Source: an uncultured Paracoccaceae bacterium
Lineage (GTDB): Bacteria; Pseudomonadota; Alphaproteobacteria; Rhodobacterales; Rhodobacteraceae
NCBI GenBank assembly: GCA_947502145.1
Contig: CANMYO010000002.1
Span: 744,001 to 808,000 of the forward strand
Direction of reading: 5' to 3'
DNA length: 64,000 nucleotides
Shown: one piece after another, positions 21,328-30,452 of the stretch
Numbering within the stretch: position 1 is the stretch's first letter
Layout: each line of letters begins with the position of its first letter
Translations under genes and position numbers: made by a program
The notes under the pieces: model-generated
Told to the model about the DNA's origin: nothing
The model's database searches: none
What the model saw: only the letters and a program-made list of their open reading frames with translations

Positions 21328-21393
21328 GCATAGTCACGGCGAAATTATTGTTTGATTCCAATGCTATACAAAATAGGTATTATTTTACCCCAT

Positions 21394-22794
21394 CTAACCG
21401 TCGATTGTGCTCTCCGGATTGGCCAAAAGCATGTTCATATCCTCAAGCGCGCGCAGAAACCGGGCTTCATCGCTGCAAGTATTTACGCCAAGACGTACCG
21501 CATTGGGGGCTCGATCCCCCGAAAGCACGAACTCATCAACGCCGCGGATGGTAATCCCGCGCCTTTCACAAGCCATGACAAAGCTTGAGGCCCGCCAGCC
21601 GTTTGGCATGTTCAGCAGCACGAACGGCGCGTCTTCCCGCCATTTCAGATCCCAGCCACCCAGCCGATTTACGGTGGCCCGCACCCTTGCAGCCGTGTGG
21701 ACCTGAACCTTGTCGCGAATCGCCCGCGCATCGCCCGAGGTCAACAAATCGGTGCAGACATCCAGGATCGGCTGTGCGACGCCGTAAAACGAGCTCTGTG
21801 CAATCTGCCGCAATGCCCGGCCGCGATCCTCCGGCGCAACAATAAAGCCAAAGCGCAGCGCGCCACTGACCGATTTGGTCAAGGACGAAACGTAGTAGCT
21901 CTGTTTGGGCAGGATCGCCCGATATCCGGGCACCTCCGTTTGGGAGGTACAGTGACAATCATCCTCGATAATCGTCAGGCCGTATCGTTCCGCCAGCGCC
22001 GCGATCTCCTTCTTGCGTCGCAGACTTGTCTTGACCGTTGTTGGGCTGTGAACCTCTGCCGCGGTCAACAGAACCTGACCGCCGTGTTTGCGATAGGCTT
22101 CTGCCAGCCCTTCGGGCGTGATGCCCTCGTCATCCATTGGCAGGCCAACCACTTCGGCCCGCAACATGCGCGCCGCGTGGCGCACGCCGGGATAGGCAAG
22201 CTCTTCGGTCAGGATCACCGGATGTGCTCCGTGCAAGATGGCCTGCAGCGCAATGATGCAGCAGTTCTGCGCGCCATTGCCCAGAACCACGTCATCCGCG
22301 TCAAAGCCCCCCAGCCGCGCGGCCCCGATCCAGTCAACAACGGCGGCGCGGGCCGCAAAATCGGTTTCCGCGGTCGGATAATTGATGTGCCTGCGTCGGT
22401 GGGACTGCCCCAGGCGGATAAAGGCGGCATCAATCAACCGCCCCTGCCCGACATCGGGCACCCGGCTGCTGCGGAAATCGGCGGTGCGTTCATCGACGGT
22501 CTGGATCAGTGGTTGCTCAACGGGCCGGTCCTTGGTCAGGGTTCCCGCGACATAGGTGCCACGCCCGACCTCGGCGACCAACCGCCCTTCATTGGTCAAA
22601 ACACCATAGGCGCGGGCAACTGTCCCCGGCGTTACCCCAACCTGATAGGCCAGATCACGCACTGTCGGCAGACGTGTTCCCGCGCGCAGGACGCCATTTG
22701 CAATTCCGTCCCGGATTGCCTGCGCCAGGGCCTTGTATTTGGATCGACCTGCGCCCGACAAATCGGGACGCCATTTTGTATCAGGTACAATCAT
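21394..22794 (-). CDS. MocR/PdxR-type regulator (GntR helix-turn-helix plus aminotransferase domain)
   Basis: A 466-residue protein of two parts: an N-terminal GntR winged helix (YKALAQAIRDGIANGVLRAGTRLPTVRDLAYQVGV and PGTVARAYGVL) and a C-terminal fold type I aminotransferase domain with the PLP lysine in YYVSSLTKSVSGALRFGF. Such regulators use PLP as a ligand and typically act on a divergent gene. Here the divergent gene encodes a DUF1127 protein, the same arrangement as yjiR/yjiS of E. coli. The shared 86-base gap contains repeated operator-like elements. Confidence 0.93.
   Translation of the reverse strand: MIVPDTKWRPDLSGAGRSKYKALAQAIRDGIANGVLRAGTRLPTVRDLAYQVGVTPGTVARAYGVLTNEGRLVAEVGRGTYVAGTLTKDRPVEQPLIQTVDERTADFRSSRVPDVGQGRLIDAAFIRLGQSHRRRHINYPTAETDFAARAAVVDWIGAARLGGFDADDVVLGNGAQNCCIIALQAILHGAHPVILTEELAYPGVRHAARMLRAEVVGLPMDDEGITPEGLAEAYRKHGGQVLLTAAEVHSPTTVKTSLRRKKEIAALAERYGLTIIEDDCHCTSQTEVPGYRAILPKQSYYVSSLTKSVSGALRFGFIVAPEDRGRALRQIAQSSFYGVAQPILDVCTDLLTSGDARAIRDKVQVHTAARVRATVNRLGGWDLKWREDAPFVLLNMPNGWRASSFVMACERRGITIRGVDEFVLSGDRAPNAVRLGVNTCSDEARFLRALEDMNMLLANPESTIDG
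22776..22790. promoter_or_regulatory. inverted repeat at the mocR start
   Basis: TTGTATCAGGTACAA, an inverted repeat with arms TTGTA/TACAA, lies on the first codons of mocR. Its left half resembles the TTGTATCAATA direct repeats in the adjacent gap, so it may be a third site for MocR giving autorepression. Confidence 0.45.
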
Positions 22795-22817
22795 TTCCTA
22801 GACCAGTACATTCCCAC

Positions 22818-22860
22818 ATTGTATCAATAATAGGTAACATGTCGTTGCATTGTGTCAATA
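22818..22860. promoter_or_regulatory. direct repeats between mocR and the DUF1127 gene
   Basis: ATTGTATCAATA at 22818 recurs as ATTGTGTCAATA at 22849, 31 bases (three helical turns) apart and in the same direction. Paired direct repeats on one face of the helix are the known type of binding site for MocR-family dimers (as in GabR and PdxR). A TTGACA -35 for mocR overlaps the second repeat on the minus strand. Confidence 0.6.
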
Positions 22861-22880
22861 CAATTTAGAGGAGTTGTCCC

Positions 22881-23108
22881 ATGTCACATTCGCTCCACGT
22901 CGCGCATCTTGCGCAGTTGAACAGTCAGAATCGCCTGCCGTCACTGGCGCGCATTCTAGTCTCGCTGGCCGTCGTGGTGACCAAATGGGACATGCGCCAA
23001 AAGTCACGTCGCACCTTGCTGGCCCTGGATCCGCACGAACTTGACGATATTGGCGTTTCGCCAAGCGCCGCCTTGCGCGAAAGCGAGAAACCGTTCTGGA
23101 AGGATTGA
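22881..23108 (+). CDS. DUF1127 small basic protein (YjiS-like)
   Basis: A 75-residue protein with the DUF1127 signature at its C-terminus: RRTLLALDPHELDDIGVSPSAALRESEKPFW, preceded by a hydrophobic/aromatic helix. Family members are small, Arg-rich, and in other alphaproteobacteria have been linked to phosphate, RNA turnover or stress physiology; no role can be assigned here. It has AGAGGAG upstream of the ATG, the divergent mocR as its probable controller, and a strong terminator, so it is a one-gene unit. Confidence 0.85.
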   Translation: MSHSLHVAHLAQLNSQNRLPSLARILVSLAVVVTKWDMRQKSRRTLLALDPHELDDIGVSPSAALRESEKPFWKD

Positions 23109-23130
23109 CCGATCATCCCTCTTCCTGACT

Positions 23131-23159
23131 GGGCCGGACATGTTCCGGCCCCCTTTTTT
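23131..23159 (+). terminator. rho-independent terminator after the DUF1127 gene
   Basis: GGGCCGGA and TCCGGCCC form an 8-bp stem followed by CCTTTTTT on the plus strand. Confidence 0.88.
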
Positions 23160-23160
23160 A

Positions 23161-23580
23161 TCAACGCGGTGGGATTGAATAGGTCAACGTGGCACGCGCC
23201 ACCGGTGCCGCCTGCCCCTCGCTGAAGATCAGCACATCGCCCACTGCGAGGGATCGCCCCAGTTTGAGCAATCGCGCCTCCGCCAGCAGATCCGCGCCCG
23301 CTGCCGGCTTGCGCATGAAATCAATGCTGCAGTTGGTGGTGACGGCCAGGGCCACCGGACCGATCCGCGACAGGATCGCCAGATATACTGCCACATCCGC
23401 AAGACCAAACATGCTGGGGCCGGAAATTGTACCACCGGGACGCAAATGCTGCTCACCTACGTGCAGCCGCATCACCACGCCCTCCGGCGTCAGGGTCTCT
23501 GTCTTGAACGTTTCTGACACCTGCGGAAATTCCCGCGTCATGAAATCATCAAGCGCGGCCACATCCATCGCCGTTTCCAT
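23161..23580 (-). CDS. PaaI-type hotdog thioesterase
   Basis: A 139-residue single hotdog domain. GEQHLRPGGTISGPSMFGLADVAVYLAIL corresponds to the conserved catalytic helix region (Asp in LADVA replaces the usual Asp/Glu position), and TTNCSIDFMRKPAAGADLLAEARLLKLGRSLAVGDV is the typical core. These enzymes hydrolyse acyl- or aryl-CoA. It is divergent from the enoyl-CoA hydratase gene, with 51 bases between starts, so the pair may share a regulator. Ribosome binding site GAGAGGGG. Confidence 0.85.
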   Translation of the reverse strand: METAMDVAALDDFMTREFPQVSETFKTETLTPEGVVMRLHVGEQHLRPGGTISGPSMFGLADVAVYLAILSRIGPVALAVTTNCSIDFMRKPAAGADLLAEARLLKLGRSLAVGDVLIFSEGQAAPVARATLTYSIPPR

Positions 23581-23631
23581 CCTGGCCCCTCTCGTCTAAA
23601 GCTTGGGGAAACGGAACATGCGGGGGCGTAA

Positions 23632-24417
23632 ATGACAATCCTCAGCCGGTCCGACGCGGACCATATCGCAACCTTGACACTCAGCGCTCCGGCGCGGCTG
23701 AACGCGCTGTCAGATGAGATGATCGCCGCGCTGCAGTCTGCGCTGGATGACATCGCCGCATCACCGGAAATCCGCGTGGTTATTATTGCGGGCGGTGAAA
23801 AGGCGTTCTGCGCCGGCCACGACCTGCGCGAAATGCAAGCCAAACGCGACGCGCCCGATGGTGGGCAGGCCGCGATCAAGGATCTGTTTGACCGCTGTAC
23901 CGCCCTGATGTTGCGCATTCAGTCCCTGCCCCAACCGGTGATTGCGCAGGTGCGCGGCGTCGCGGTTGCAGCAGGTTGCCAATTGGTCGCGACCTGCGAC
24001 CTTGCCGTGGCCAGCGATGATGCACGATTTGGGGTCAACGGCGTCAATATCGGGTTGTTCTGTTCAACCCCGATGGTTGCCCTGACCCGTAACATCCCGC
24101 GCAAGGCGGCCTTTGAAATGCTGACGACGGGCCGGCTTATCAACGCGGAGGAGGCACAGGCGCTGGGGCTTATCAACAAGAGCGTACCGCCAGACTCACT
24201 GGCCGATCAGGCCCGTGCGCTGGCCGCAACGATCGCATCAAAACTGCAAAGCGCTGTGCGCACCGGCAAATCAACCTTTTATGCGCAGGCGCCCATGTCC
24301 ACGCAAGACGCCTATGCGCTCGCTGGCGCTGCCATGGTCAGGAACATGGCCAACCCCGATACGGATGAGGGGATTACCGCATTCCTCGACAAACGCCCGC
24401 CGGACTGGCGGGACTAG
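23632..24417 (+). CDS. enoyl-CoA hydratase/isomerase family protein
   Basis: A 261-residue crotonase-fold protein. The first oxyanion segment is CAGHDLREMQ and the second lies in GVAVAAGCQLVATCDLAVAS, followed by NGVNIGLFCSTPMVALTR; the last block and overall sequence resemble the ECHDC3 subgroup. The catalytic Glu pair of classical short-chain hydratase is not obvious (GCQLVATCD in place of GGGxELA), so the exact reaction is uncertain. Divergent from the thioesterase. Confidence 0.87.
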   Translation: MTILSRSDADHIATLTLSAPARLNALSDEMIAALQSALDDIAASPEIRVVIIAGGEKAFCAGHDLREMQAKRDAPDGGQAAIKDLFDRCTALMLRIQSLPQPVIAQVRGVAVAAGCQLVATCDLAVASDDARFGVNGVNIGLFCSTPMVALTRNIPRKAAFEMLTTGRLINAEEAQALGLINKSVPPDSLADQARALAATIASKLQSAVRTGKSTFYAQAPMSTQDAYALAGAAMVRNMANPDTDEGITAFLDKRPPDWRD

Positions 24418-24430
24418 GCCCCATGCGCCC

Positions 24431-24462
24431 GCGCGGCAGCGCCGCGCGTCACACATGATGTG
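24431..24462. repeat. double hairpin between convergent genes
   Basis: GCGCGGC-agc-GCCGCGC (perfect 7-bp stem) is followed by the palindrome CACATGATGTG in the 66-base gap between the hydratase and the M32 peptidase. There is no T-run; it may serve as a bidirectional mRNA end or a REP-like unit. Confidence 0.45.
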
Positions 24463-24483
24463 CGGCGCAGCCGCTCCTTTGGA

Positions 24484-25953
24484 TCACAGCCCGTAAATTG
24501 CAGAGAACTTCGCCTCAAGGTAATCCAGCAGCGGGGCCACCGTTGGCGCCGCACCCGTGGCGCGCGTAATGACCTCTGTGGGTGTGTAAAGCCCGCCATG
24601 GCGTTGCACGTTCTCTCGCAGCCATGAGGTTGCGCGCCCGGTCTCGCCCTTTGCCAGATCAGCATCCAGATCACTGACGTCGCGGCGCAGGGCTGCATGC
24701 AGGCAACCGGCATAGACATTGCCCAAGGAATAGGTCGGGAAATATCCAAACAGACCCTCTGACCAATGCACATCCTGCAATACACCGTGCGACGGCTTAT
24801 CCACTGCAAAACCGAAATCTGCAGCAAAGCGATCGTTCCAGGCCGCCTCCAGATCACCGACCGCAAGATCACCGGACACCAGCGCCCGCTCCAGATCAAA
24901 ACGCAGCAGAACATGCAGGTTGTATTGCACCTCGTCCGCCTCGGTGCGGATATAACCATCGCTGAGCCGATTGACACAGGCATAAAATGCCTCCGCATCC
25001 GCCAGCCCCAGGTCCCCAAACGTCGCCGTCATCTGATCGTAAAGCCAGCCGGTAAACGCCCGCCCCCGGCCAAGCTGGTTCTCGTAAATCCGGCTTTGGC
25101 TCTCATGCACCCCCATCGACACGCCTGCCCCCAGCGGTGTCAAAAGGTACTTGCGATCAATCCCCTGCTCATAGGCGGCATGACCAACTTCGTGAATTGT
25201 CGAATAGAAACAGTTGAAGGGATCTGTTGGCGTGGTGCGGGTGGTGATCCGCACATCCAGACCCGACCCGCTGGAGAACGGGTGAATCGCCTTGTCGATG
25301 CGCCCATGTGCAAAGTCATAGCCAAAAGCCTGCGCCAGCGTGGTTGACAGGGCCAACTGCCCTGCTTCGTCAAAGGTGCCCTGCAACCCCTGCGGTGCTG
25401 GCTTTTCCAGAATGGCTGCGCGCAGGGCCACGAGGCGCGGCCGCAAGGAATCAAACATTGCCGCGATATCGGCTCCCGTTGCGCCGGGCTCATAATCATC
25501 GAGCAGTGCATCATAGGGATCCGCATCACCGGCGATTGCAGCCGCCTCTGCCCGACGCAGATCCAGCACCTCCGACAAGATCGGCAGGAATGCAGCGACA
25601 TCTTCGTCGGCGCGCGCCTGTGCCCAAATCCGATGGGCGCGTGACGTGGTCTTGGCCAATGCAGCGGTCAAGGCGGCTGGCACCTTGGTGGCGCGATCGA
25701 AATCCCGCTTGATATGGCGCAGGTTGGCCAAGGCGACCTCATCATCGGCCTGCGCGGTCGCAAGCCAGTCTCCCACGCGGGGGTCAACGCGCCGATCATG
25801 CAGCATCGCAGCCATGGCACCGTGTTCCTCGGCCCGTTGTTCGACCGCACCGTCGGGCATCATGGTTTCCTGGTCCCACCCCAACCGGCCGGCAACCTGG
25901 CCCATTGCGACGGTATCCCGCGTAAAAGTCATCAAATCGTCGTATGCGGACAT
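24484..25953 (-). CDS. M32-family metallocarboxypeptidase
   Basis: The 489-residue protein matches thermostable carboxypeptidase 1 (M32) in length. The zinc site is STIHEVGHAAYEQGID (HExxH) near residue 255, with the third ligand Glu in GVHESQSRIYENQLGR, and DVRITTRTTPTDP upstream is also conserved. It removes C-terminal residues from peptides in the cytoplasm; no signal peptide is present. It lies one base downstream of ctaA on the same strand and is probably co-transcribed. Confidence 0.93.
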   Translation of the reverse strand: MSAYDDLMTFTRDTVAMGQVAGRLGWDQETMMPDGAVEQRAEEHGAMAAMLHDRRVDPRVGDWLATAQADDEVALANLRHIKRDFDRATKVPAALTAALAKTTSRAHRIWAQARADEDVAAFLPILSEVLDLRRAEAAAIAGDADPYDALLDDYEPGATGADIAAMFDSLRPRLVALRAAILEKPAPQGLQGTFDEAGQLALSTTLAQAFGYDFAHGRIDKAIHPFSSGSGLDVRITTRTTPTDPFNCFYSTIHEVGHAAYEQGIDRKYLLTPLGAGVSMGVHESQSRIYENQLGRGRAFTGWLYDQMTATFGDLGLADAEAFYACVNRLSDGYIRTEADEVQYNLHVLLRFDLERALVSGDLAVGDLEAAWNDRFAADFGFAVDKPSHGVLQDVHWSEGLFGYFPTYSLGNVYAGCLHAALRRDVSDLDADLAKGETGRATSWLRENVQRHGGLYTPTEVITRATGAAPTVAPLLDYLEAKFSAIYGL

Positions 25954-25954
25954 A

Positions 25955-27094
25955 TCAGGTATTCCTTACAGATTGAGGATGGGGGAACCGCGCGAGGAAC
26001 CGCGCGCGCAGCACAAGGACCCACAGGATCACCGCCCCGGCCTGATGCACAATCGCAATGTGCCAGGGTGCCGAATAGATCACCGCCACGATTCCCAGCA
26101 ACATTTGCATCAGCATCATCGCCAGCACCATGTTAAAGGCAAAGCGGGTGCGCAGGTTCGCCACTGCGCGCGCGCGCCACCAGACGAACAGCCCCAAAAG
26201 CAACAGCGCATAGCCGGTCATCCGGTGCATGAACTGCACAAGGCCCGCATCCTCGAAAAAGTTACGCCAGACCGGTGACAATCCCAGCGGATCAGGAGGC
26301 AGGAAACCGCCGGCCATCAACGGCCAGTCCGGATAGGCACGTCCCGCATCAATACCGGCCACTAGCGCGCCAAGGACAATCTGCAAAAAGGTCAGCACCA
26401 TCAGCACACTGGCCAATGTCCACATCGCGGCATCACCAGACCGGCGCGCCTGCAGCAGATCGGCAGATCGGCGCGACAGACGCAGAATATACCAGGCGAT
26501 GAAACCAAAGATGACAAAGGCAAGCCCCAGGTGAATCGCCAGTCGGTAGGACGCCACATCCAACATGCCGGGGCGCAGGCCAGAGGCCACCATCCACCAG
26601 CCGATGGCCCCCTGCAGGCCACCCAGAGCCCCCAGAAACAACAGCCGCCCGGTCCAGCCTGTGGGGATTTTCCTGCGCGCCCAGAAATAGACAAAGCCCA
26701 ATGCCCAGACCAGACCGATCACCCGTCCCAGCTGACGATGGCCCCATTCCCACCAGTAGATCGACTTGAACTCGGCTAGGGTCATGCCCTTGTTTTGCAA
26801 CTCATATTCGGGGATGGCCCGGTATTTGTCGAAGGCCTCACCCCAGGCCGCGCCATTCAGCGGCGGCATCGCCCCGGTCACCGGCGCCCATTCGGTGATG
26901 GACAGGCCGGAATCCGTCAGTCGCGTCAGCCCACCGACCGCAATCATGACGGCCACCAGCGCAAACAGGATCATCAGCCAAAGCCGTATTGCCCCCCTTG
27001 CGCCATCACCACCCCGATCAATGCCACCGGGTTGCGCGACCTGCTTTTCAGCGGTGCCGACTTCTTCGAAAATGCTGCGGGGTTTGGTTGCCAT
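25955..27094 (-). CDS. ctaA: heme A synthase CtaA (COX15 type)
   Basis: A 379-residue eight-helix membrane protein that oxidises heme O to heme A for cytochrome aa3 oxidases. The long COX15-type form is indicated by an N-terminal soluble stretch, the first-helix block VGGLTRLTDSGLSITEWAPVTG, the YWWEWGHRQLGR loop with its conserved His, RLAIHLGLAF, QFMHRMTGY and IVHQAGAVIL, which carry the four heme-ligand histidines. The ATG before ATKPRSIFEE was chosen; the longer frame has a non-coding look. A good GGAGAC precedes it. Confidence 0.94.
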   Translation of the reverse strand: MATKPRSIFEEVGTAEKQVAQPGGIDRGGDGARGAIRLWLMILFALVAVMIAVGGLTRLTDSGLSITEWAPVTGAMPPLNGAAWGEAFDKYRAIPEYELQNKGMTLAEFKSIYWWEWGHRQLGRVIGLVWALGFVYFWARRKIPTGWTGRLLFLGALGGLQGAIGWWMVASGLRPGMLDVASYRLAIHLGLAFVIFGFIAWYILRLSRRSADLLQARRSGDAAMWTLASVLMVLTFLQIVLGALVAGIDAGRAYPDWPLMAGGFLPPDPLGLSPVWRNFFEDAGLVQFMHRMTGYALLLLGLFVWWRARAVANLRTRFAFNMVLAMMLMQMLLGIVAVIYSAPWHIAIVHQAGAVILWVLVLRARFLARFPHPQSVRNT

Positions 27095-27213
27095 CAACGG
27101 GTCTCCTGTCGTCTTGCCGCAACCTATGTCTGCACGCGCACCGGGGCAAGCACAGCCTACGACAGGTTCACGCTTGACGCGCGACAGGGCGCCGCATAGG
27201 TGATCCCTGTGAT

Positions 27214-27287
27214 GCGGGTATGGTGAAAAGGTATCACGAAAGCTTCCCAAGCTTCAGTTACGGGTTCGATTCCCGTTACCCGCTCCA
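27214..27287 (+). tRNA. tRNA-Gly (anticodon CCC)
   Basis: A 74-base cloverleaf: acceptor GCGGGTA/TACCCGC, D-arm GTGA...TCAC, anticodon loop TTCCCAA with anticodon CCC at 27246-27248, T-arm ACGGG-TTCGATT-CCCGT, discriminator T and encoded CCA. The anticodon stem has one A-C mismatch at its outer pair. It reads GGG codons. Confidence 0.95.
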
Positions 27288-27314
27288 CCCATTTTCCCAA
27301 AACAGGACACCAAG

Positions 27315-27662
27315 ATGACCGATATCACCCGTATCGACAGCGGCGCACGCATGTCGCAATGCGTTATTCACAATGGGATCGCCTATCTGGCCGGTCAGGT
27401 CGCCGCCGAAGGCGCCTCGGTCACTGATCAGACCAATGGGATTCTGGCCAAGATCGCGGCATTGCTGGACAAGGCCGGCACCGACAAAACCCGACTGCTG
27501 ACAGCGCAAATCTGGGTGGCGGATATGGCCGATTTCGCTGAGATGAATGCCGCATGGGATGCCTGGGTGGCCCCGGGTCACGCGCCCGCCCGCTGGACCG
27601 GTGAAGCGAAACTCGCCAAGCCCGGTTTCCTGGTCGAGATCATCGTGACCGCGGCCGTTTAG
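27315..27662 (+). CDS. RidA/YjgF-family deaminase
   Basis: A 115-residue RidA-type protein; this family hydrolyses reactive enamine/imine intermediates from PLP enzymes. Visible are GIAYLAGQVAAEGA, the DKTRLLTAQIWVADMADFAEMNAAWDAWV core and C-terminal GFLVEIIVTA. The highly conserved catalytic Arg of RidA appears at APARWTGEAKLA (APAR). It follows the tRNA by 27 bases and is convergent with the peptidase-like gene. Confidence 0.88.
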   Translation: MTDITRIDSGARMSQCVIHNGIAYLAGQVAAEGASVTDQTNGILAKIAALLDKAGTDKTRLLTAQIWVADMADFAEMNAAWDAWVAPGHAPARWTGEAKLAKPGFLVEIIVTAAV

Positions 27663-27671
27663 ACCCTGCGT

Positions 27672-28130
27672 CTAGAAAAGGAAAAGCCCGGCCAGCCCTG
27701 TCACCGCGATGGGGATGGCCAAGGGGATGATGCGCTTGGCAAGGACGGTCCAACTGCTGTCCTCGCCGCCCCACATGCTGCGGGCCAGACCCGACAGGAA
27801 CCCGGTGGCAAAAATCCCGGCCAGCAGGATCAACCCCAATGTGCCAATCCAGTCCAGCGGCATGAACAGGGCCGTGACACCGGCCAGTTTGACCGCACCC
27901 GCGCCAAAGGCGCCCGCTGCAAACAGGGCAAAACCGCCGACAAAGACGCAGACGGCAAAAACGATCTGCCAGATTAGATCAACGCTTTGCGGAAACAACA
28001 CAACTTTGGCGACGAATAGCGCCGCCAGCACCAGCACCAGCCAGTTCGGAATCCGCGACATCTTGGTGTCCATCACCGCAGCCACGACCAGCAACGCGCC
28101 CACGGCGTATGAAATCCATTCAATTTGCAT
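27672..28130 (-). CDS. prepilin-peptidase-like membrane protein with altered catalytic motif
   Basis: A 152-residue protein with about five membrane helices and the layout of CpaA/TadV-type A24 peptidases. The first catalytic Asp is present in VMDTKMSRIPNWLV, but the second site, usually GxGD followed by VKL, reads FGAGAVKLAGV: Asp is replaced by Ala. If the alignment is right, the protein cannot process prepilins in the usual way and may be a structural or regulatory relative. No tad/cpa pilus genes are near. It is probably separate from pgi upstream on the same strand. Confidence 0.7.
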   Translation of the reverse strand: MQIEWISYAVGALLVVAAVMDTKMSRIPNWLVLVLAALFVAKVVLFPQSVDLIWQIVFAVCVFVGGFALFAAGAFGAGAVKLAGVTALFMPLDWIGTLGLILLAGIFATGFLSGLARSMWGGEDSSWTVLAKRIIPLAIPIAVTGLAGLFLF

Positions 28131-28175
28131 CTGCTCTGCCCTTGTTTTTTGGGCAGATTAGCCGGTCATTGCGGC

Positions 28176-29780
28176 TCAGACACCGTGCTTTTGCAGAAAT
28201 TCCACCAGTGCGACAGTTGAGCCATCCTTGTCCGCCGCGCTGTCCTGTCCTTCCACAACGGGTTGCAGGGCCGTGGCAAGTTCCTTGCCCAGTTCCACGC
28301 CCCATTGGTCATAGGAATTGATGCCCAGCACTGCCCCTTCGACAAATACACGATGTTCATAAAGCGCGATGATCTGGCCCAATACAAATGGCGTCAGCTG
28401 CGGATAGCTGATCGTCACCGAAGGGCGATTGCCCGGAAATACCCGGTGCGCGGCTTGCCGTTCCAGCTCTGCTCCGGTGAACTTGTCCGCGACCTTGGCG
28501 CGGGCCTCGTCAAGGCTGCGCCCTTTCATCAAGGCTTCTGACTGGGCCAGACAATTGGCCACAAGCAACTGATGCTGATGATGCAGCGCGTCCTCGTGCC
28601 CTCGCGCGGCGACAAGGAATTCACATGGCACGACGCGGGTGCCCTGGTGGATCAACTGGTAAAACGCATGCTGCCCATTTGTGCCCGGCTCGCCCCAGAC
28701 AACCGGCCCCGATGGCACGTCCAGGGACGACCCATCCATCCGCACACCCTTGCCGTTGCTCTCCATTTCAAGTTGTTGAAGATAGGCCGGTAATCGCATG
28801 AGAAGATTATCATACGGCAGCACTGCACGGGTCGCATACCCGCAAATCTGGTTGTGCCAAATGCCTACCAGGGCAAGTAGCGCAGGCAGGTTTTCATGCC
28901 ATTCAGCGGCGCGGAAATGCCGGTCCATCGCCTGGCCCCCGCGCAGGAACGCGCGAAAGCTGTCCCCGCCAACAGCCAACATCAGGGACAGGCCAATCGG
29001 CCCCCACAGGGAATAGCGCCCGCCGACCCAATCCTCAAAACCAAAGACCCGCTTGGGCGAGATACCAAAGGCCGTGGTCCTGTCTTCGGCCGTGGATAGC
29101 GCCGCAAACTGTGCGGCGGGGTCGCTGACGGCCTCGCTCATCCACGCCTTTGCGGTGCGGGCATTGGTCATGGTTTCGATGGTGGTAAAGGTCTTGGAGG
29201 CGACAATCACCAGCGTCGTTTCAGGGTTAAGGCTGCGCAGCACCCCGGCGATATCAGCCGGATCGACGTTTGAAACAAAGTGACACCTTGGCCCGTCATG
29301 ATAGGGGGCGAGCGCCTTAACCGCCATCGCCGGCCCAAGGTCAGAGCCCCCGATCCCGATATTCACAACATCCGTGTATTTGCCGCCCTGCCCTTCGATC
29401 GTGCCGTTGCGAACAGCTTTGGCAAAGGTCTCCATCCGCGTCAGCGTCGCGTGAACCGCAGGCATGACATCCGCGCCATCCACGACAACCGGATCGCCAT
29501 CCAGATTGCGCAATGCGGTGTGCAGCACCGCGCGTCCTTCGGTTTCGTTGATCGCCGCACCGGCAAACATCGCGTTCCGTTTGGCTGCGACACCCGCCGT
29601 TTCAAGCAACTCAAACAGTAGATCGCGTCCGGTGACATCAATATTCGTCTTGGCATAATCAAGCCGCATGTCACCGGCGGTCGCGGCAAAATCAGCCGCC
29701 CGCGTGGCATCCAGCATGTCAATGAAACGGCGGTCCTTGACCGTATCATGATGCGCGCGCAGTTTATCCCACATGGTCAA
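28176..29780 (-). CDS. pgi: glucose-6-phosphate isomerase
   Basis: Pgi (534 residues) interconverts glucose-6-P and fructose-6-P. The signatures are [15 protein letters not shown] near residue 145, [14 protein letters not shown], the PGI signature 1 region ([15 protein letters not shown]) and C-terminal [14 protein letters not shown] with the catalytic Lys. The ATG overlaps the stop of pgl (ATGA), making this the last gene of zwf-pgl-pgi, the entry block to the Entner-Doudoroff and pentose phosphate routes. Confidence 0.96.
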   Translation of the reverse strand: MTMWDKLRAHHDTVKDRRFIDMLDATRAADFAATAGDMRLDYAKTNIDVTGRDLLFELLETAGVAAKRNAMFAGAAINETEGRAVLHTALRNLDGDPVVVDGADVMPAVHATLTRMETFAKAVRNGTIEGQGGKYTDVVNIGIGGSDLGPAMAVKALAPYHDGPRCHFVSNVDPADIAGVLRSLNPETTLVIVASKTFTTIETMTNARTAKAWMSEAVSDPAAQFAALSTAEDRTTAFGISPKRVFGFEDWVGGRYSLWGPIGLSLMLAVGGDSFRAFLRGGQAMDRHFRAAEWHENLPALLALVGIWHNQICGYATRAVLPYDNLLMRLPAYLQQLEMESNGKGVRMDGSSLDVPSGPVVWGEPGTNGQHAFYQLIHQGTRVVPCEFLVAARGHEDALHHQHQLLVANCLAQSEALMKGRSLDEARAKVADKFTGAELERQAAHRVFPGNRPSVTISYPQLTPFVLGQIIALYEHRVFVEGAVLGINSYDQWGVELGKELATALQPVVEGQDSAADKDGSTVALVEFLQKHGV

Positions 29781-30448
29781 CTTTCCGCCCAGTGCACGGT
29801 CGATCCGGGCAGGATCGCGGCGACCGGGGCCTCTTCGGGGGTAAGATGGCGGGCCCGTTCAAGCGCCTCGCGCTTTTCAAGCCCCACGATGACTATATGG
29901 CGCTGCATCGCATCATTGATGACCTTGGCCGACAGGGTGATCCGCGGCTCGGGCGCGCCCGCTGCGCGCATCGCCACCAAGAGGTCATCGCCATGAAGGG
30001 CCGTGTCCAGTTTGTCGGCGCCGGGAAAAATACTGGCAGTGTGCATATCCGTGCCCATGCCCAGCAACATCACCGATACGGGCAGCCTGTCAGCGACCTG
30101 CGCCTGCAGTTGGTCCAGCCCGTCTTCTGGCGTGGGCGCATCCGCATAAAGCGGCTGATAATTTGCCATTGCAGCCGGTCCCACCAGCAGCCTTTCGCGC
30201 AACAGCCGGGTGTTGGACCGGTCAGAGGTTTCAGGCACCCAGCGTTCATCGGTCAGCATGACGCTGACCCGCTGCCAATCCAGATGCACAGCGGACATGC
30301 TGTCAAAAATCGGACCCGGCGTTGTTCCACCGGGCACCGCCAGCGTCGCTGTGTCCTGCGTCAAAAGCACATTCTCCAGCTCGCTGATCAAAGTGTCAGC
30401 AAGGTCCATCATCATCATTTCGCTGTCTGGATATTCCTTGAACTCCAT
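29777..30448 (-). CDS. pgl: 6-phosphogluconolactonase
   Basis: A 223-residue Pgl (DevB type), which hydrolyses 6-phosphogluconolactone made by Zwf. Conserved blocks are [35 protein letters not shown] and [17 protein letters not shown] with the catalytic His. The ATG before EFKEYPDSE was chosen as it lies four bases beyond the zwf stop; the longer frame runs into zwf. The overlap with pgi shows tight coupling. Confidence 0.94.
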   Translation of the reverse strand: MEFKEYPDSEMMMMDLADTLISELENVLLTQDTATLAVPGGTTPGPIFDSMSAVHLDWQRVSVMLTDERWVPETSDRSNTRLLRERLLVGPAAMANYQPLYADAPTPEDGLDQLQAQVADRLPVSVMLLGMGTDMHTASIFPGADKLDTALHGDDLLVAMRAAGAPEPRITLSAKVINDAMQRHIVIVGLEKREALERARHLTPEEAPVAAILPGSTVHWAES

Positions 30449-30452
30449 CGTG

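Noticed and set aside
21697-22830. 377-codon plus-strand frame
   Set aside because: Antisense to the mocR gene, which has full HTH and PLP motifs.
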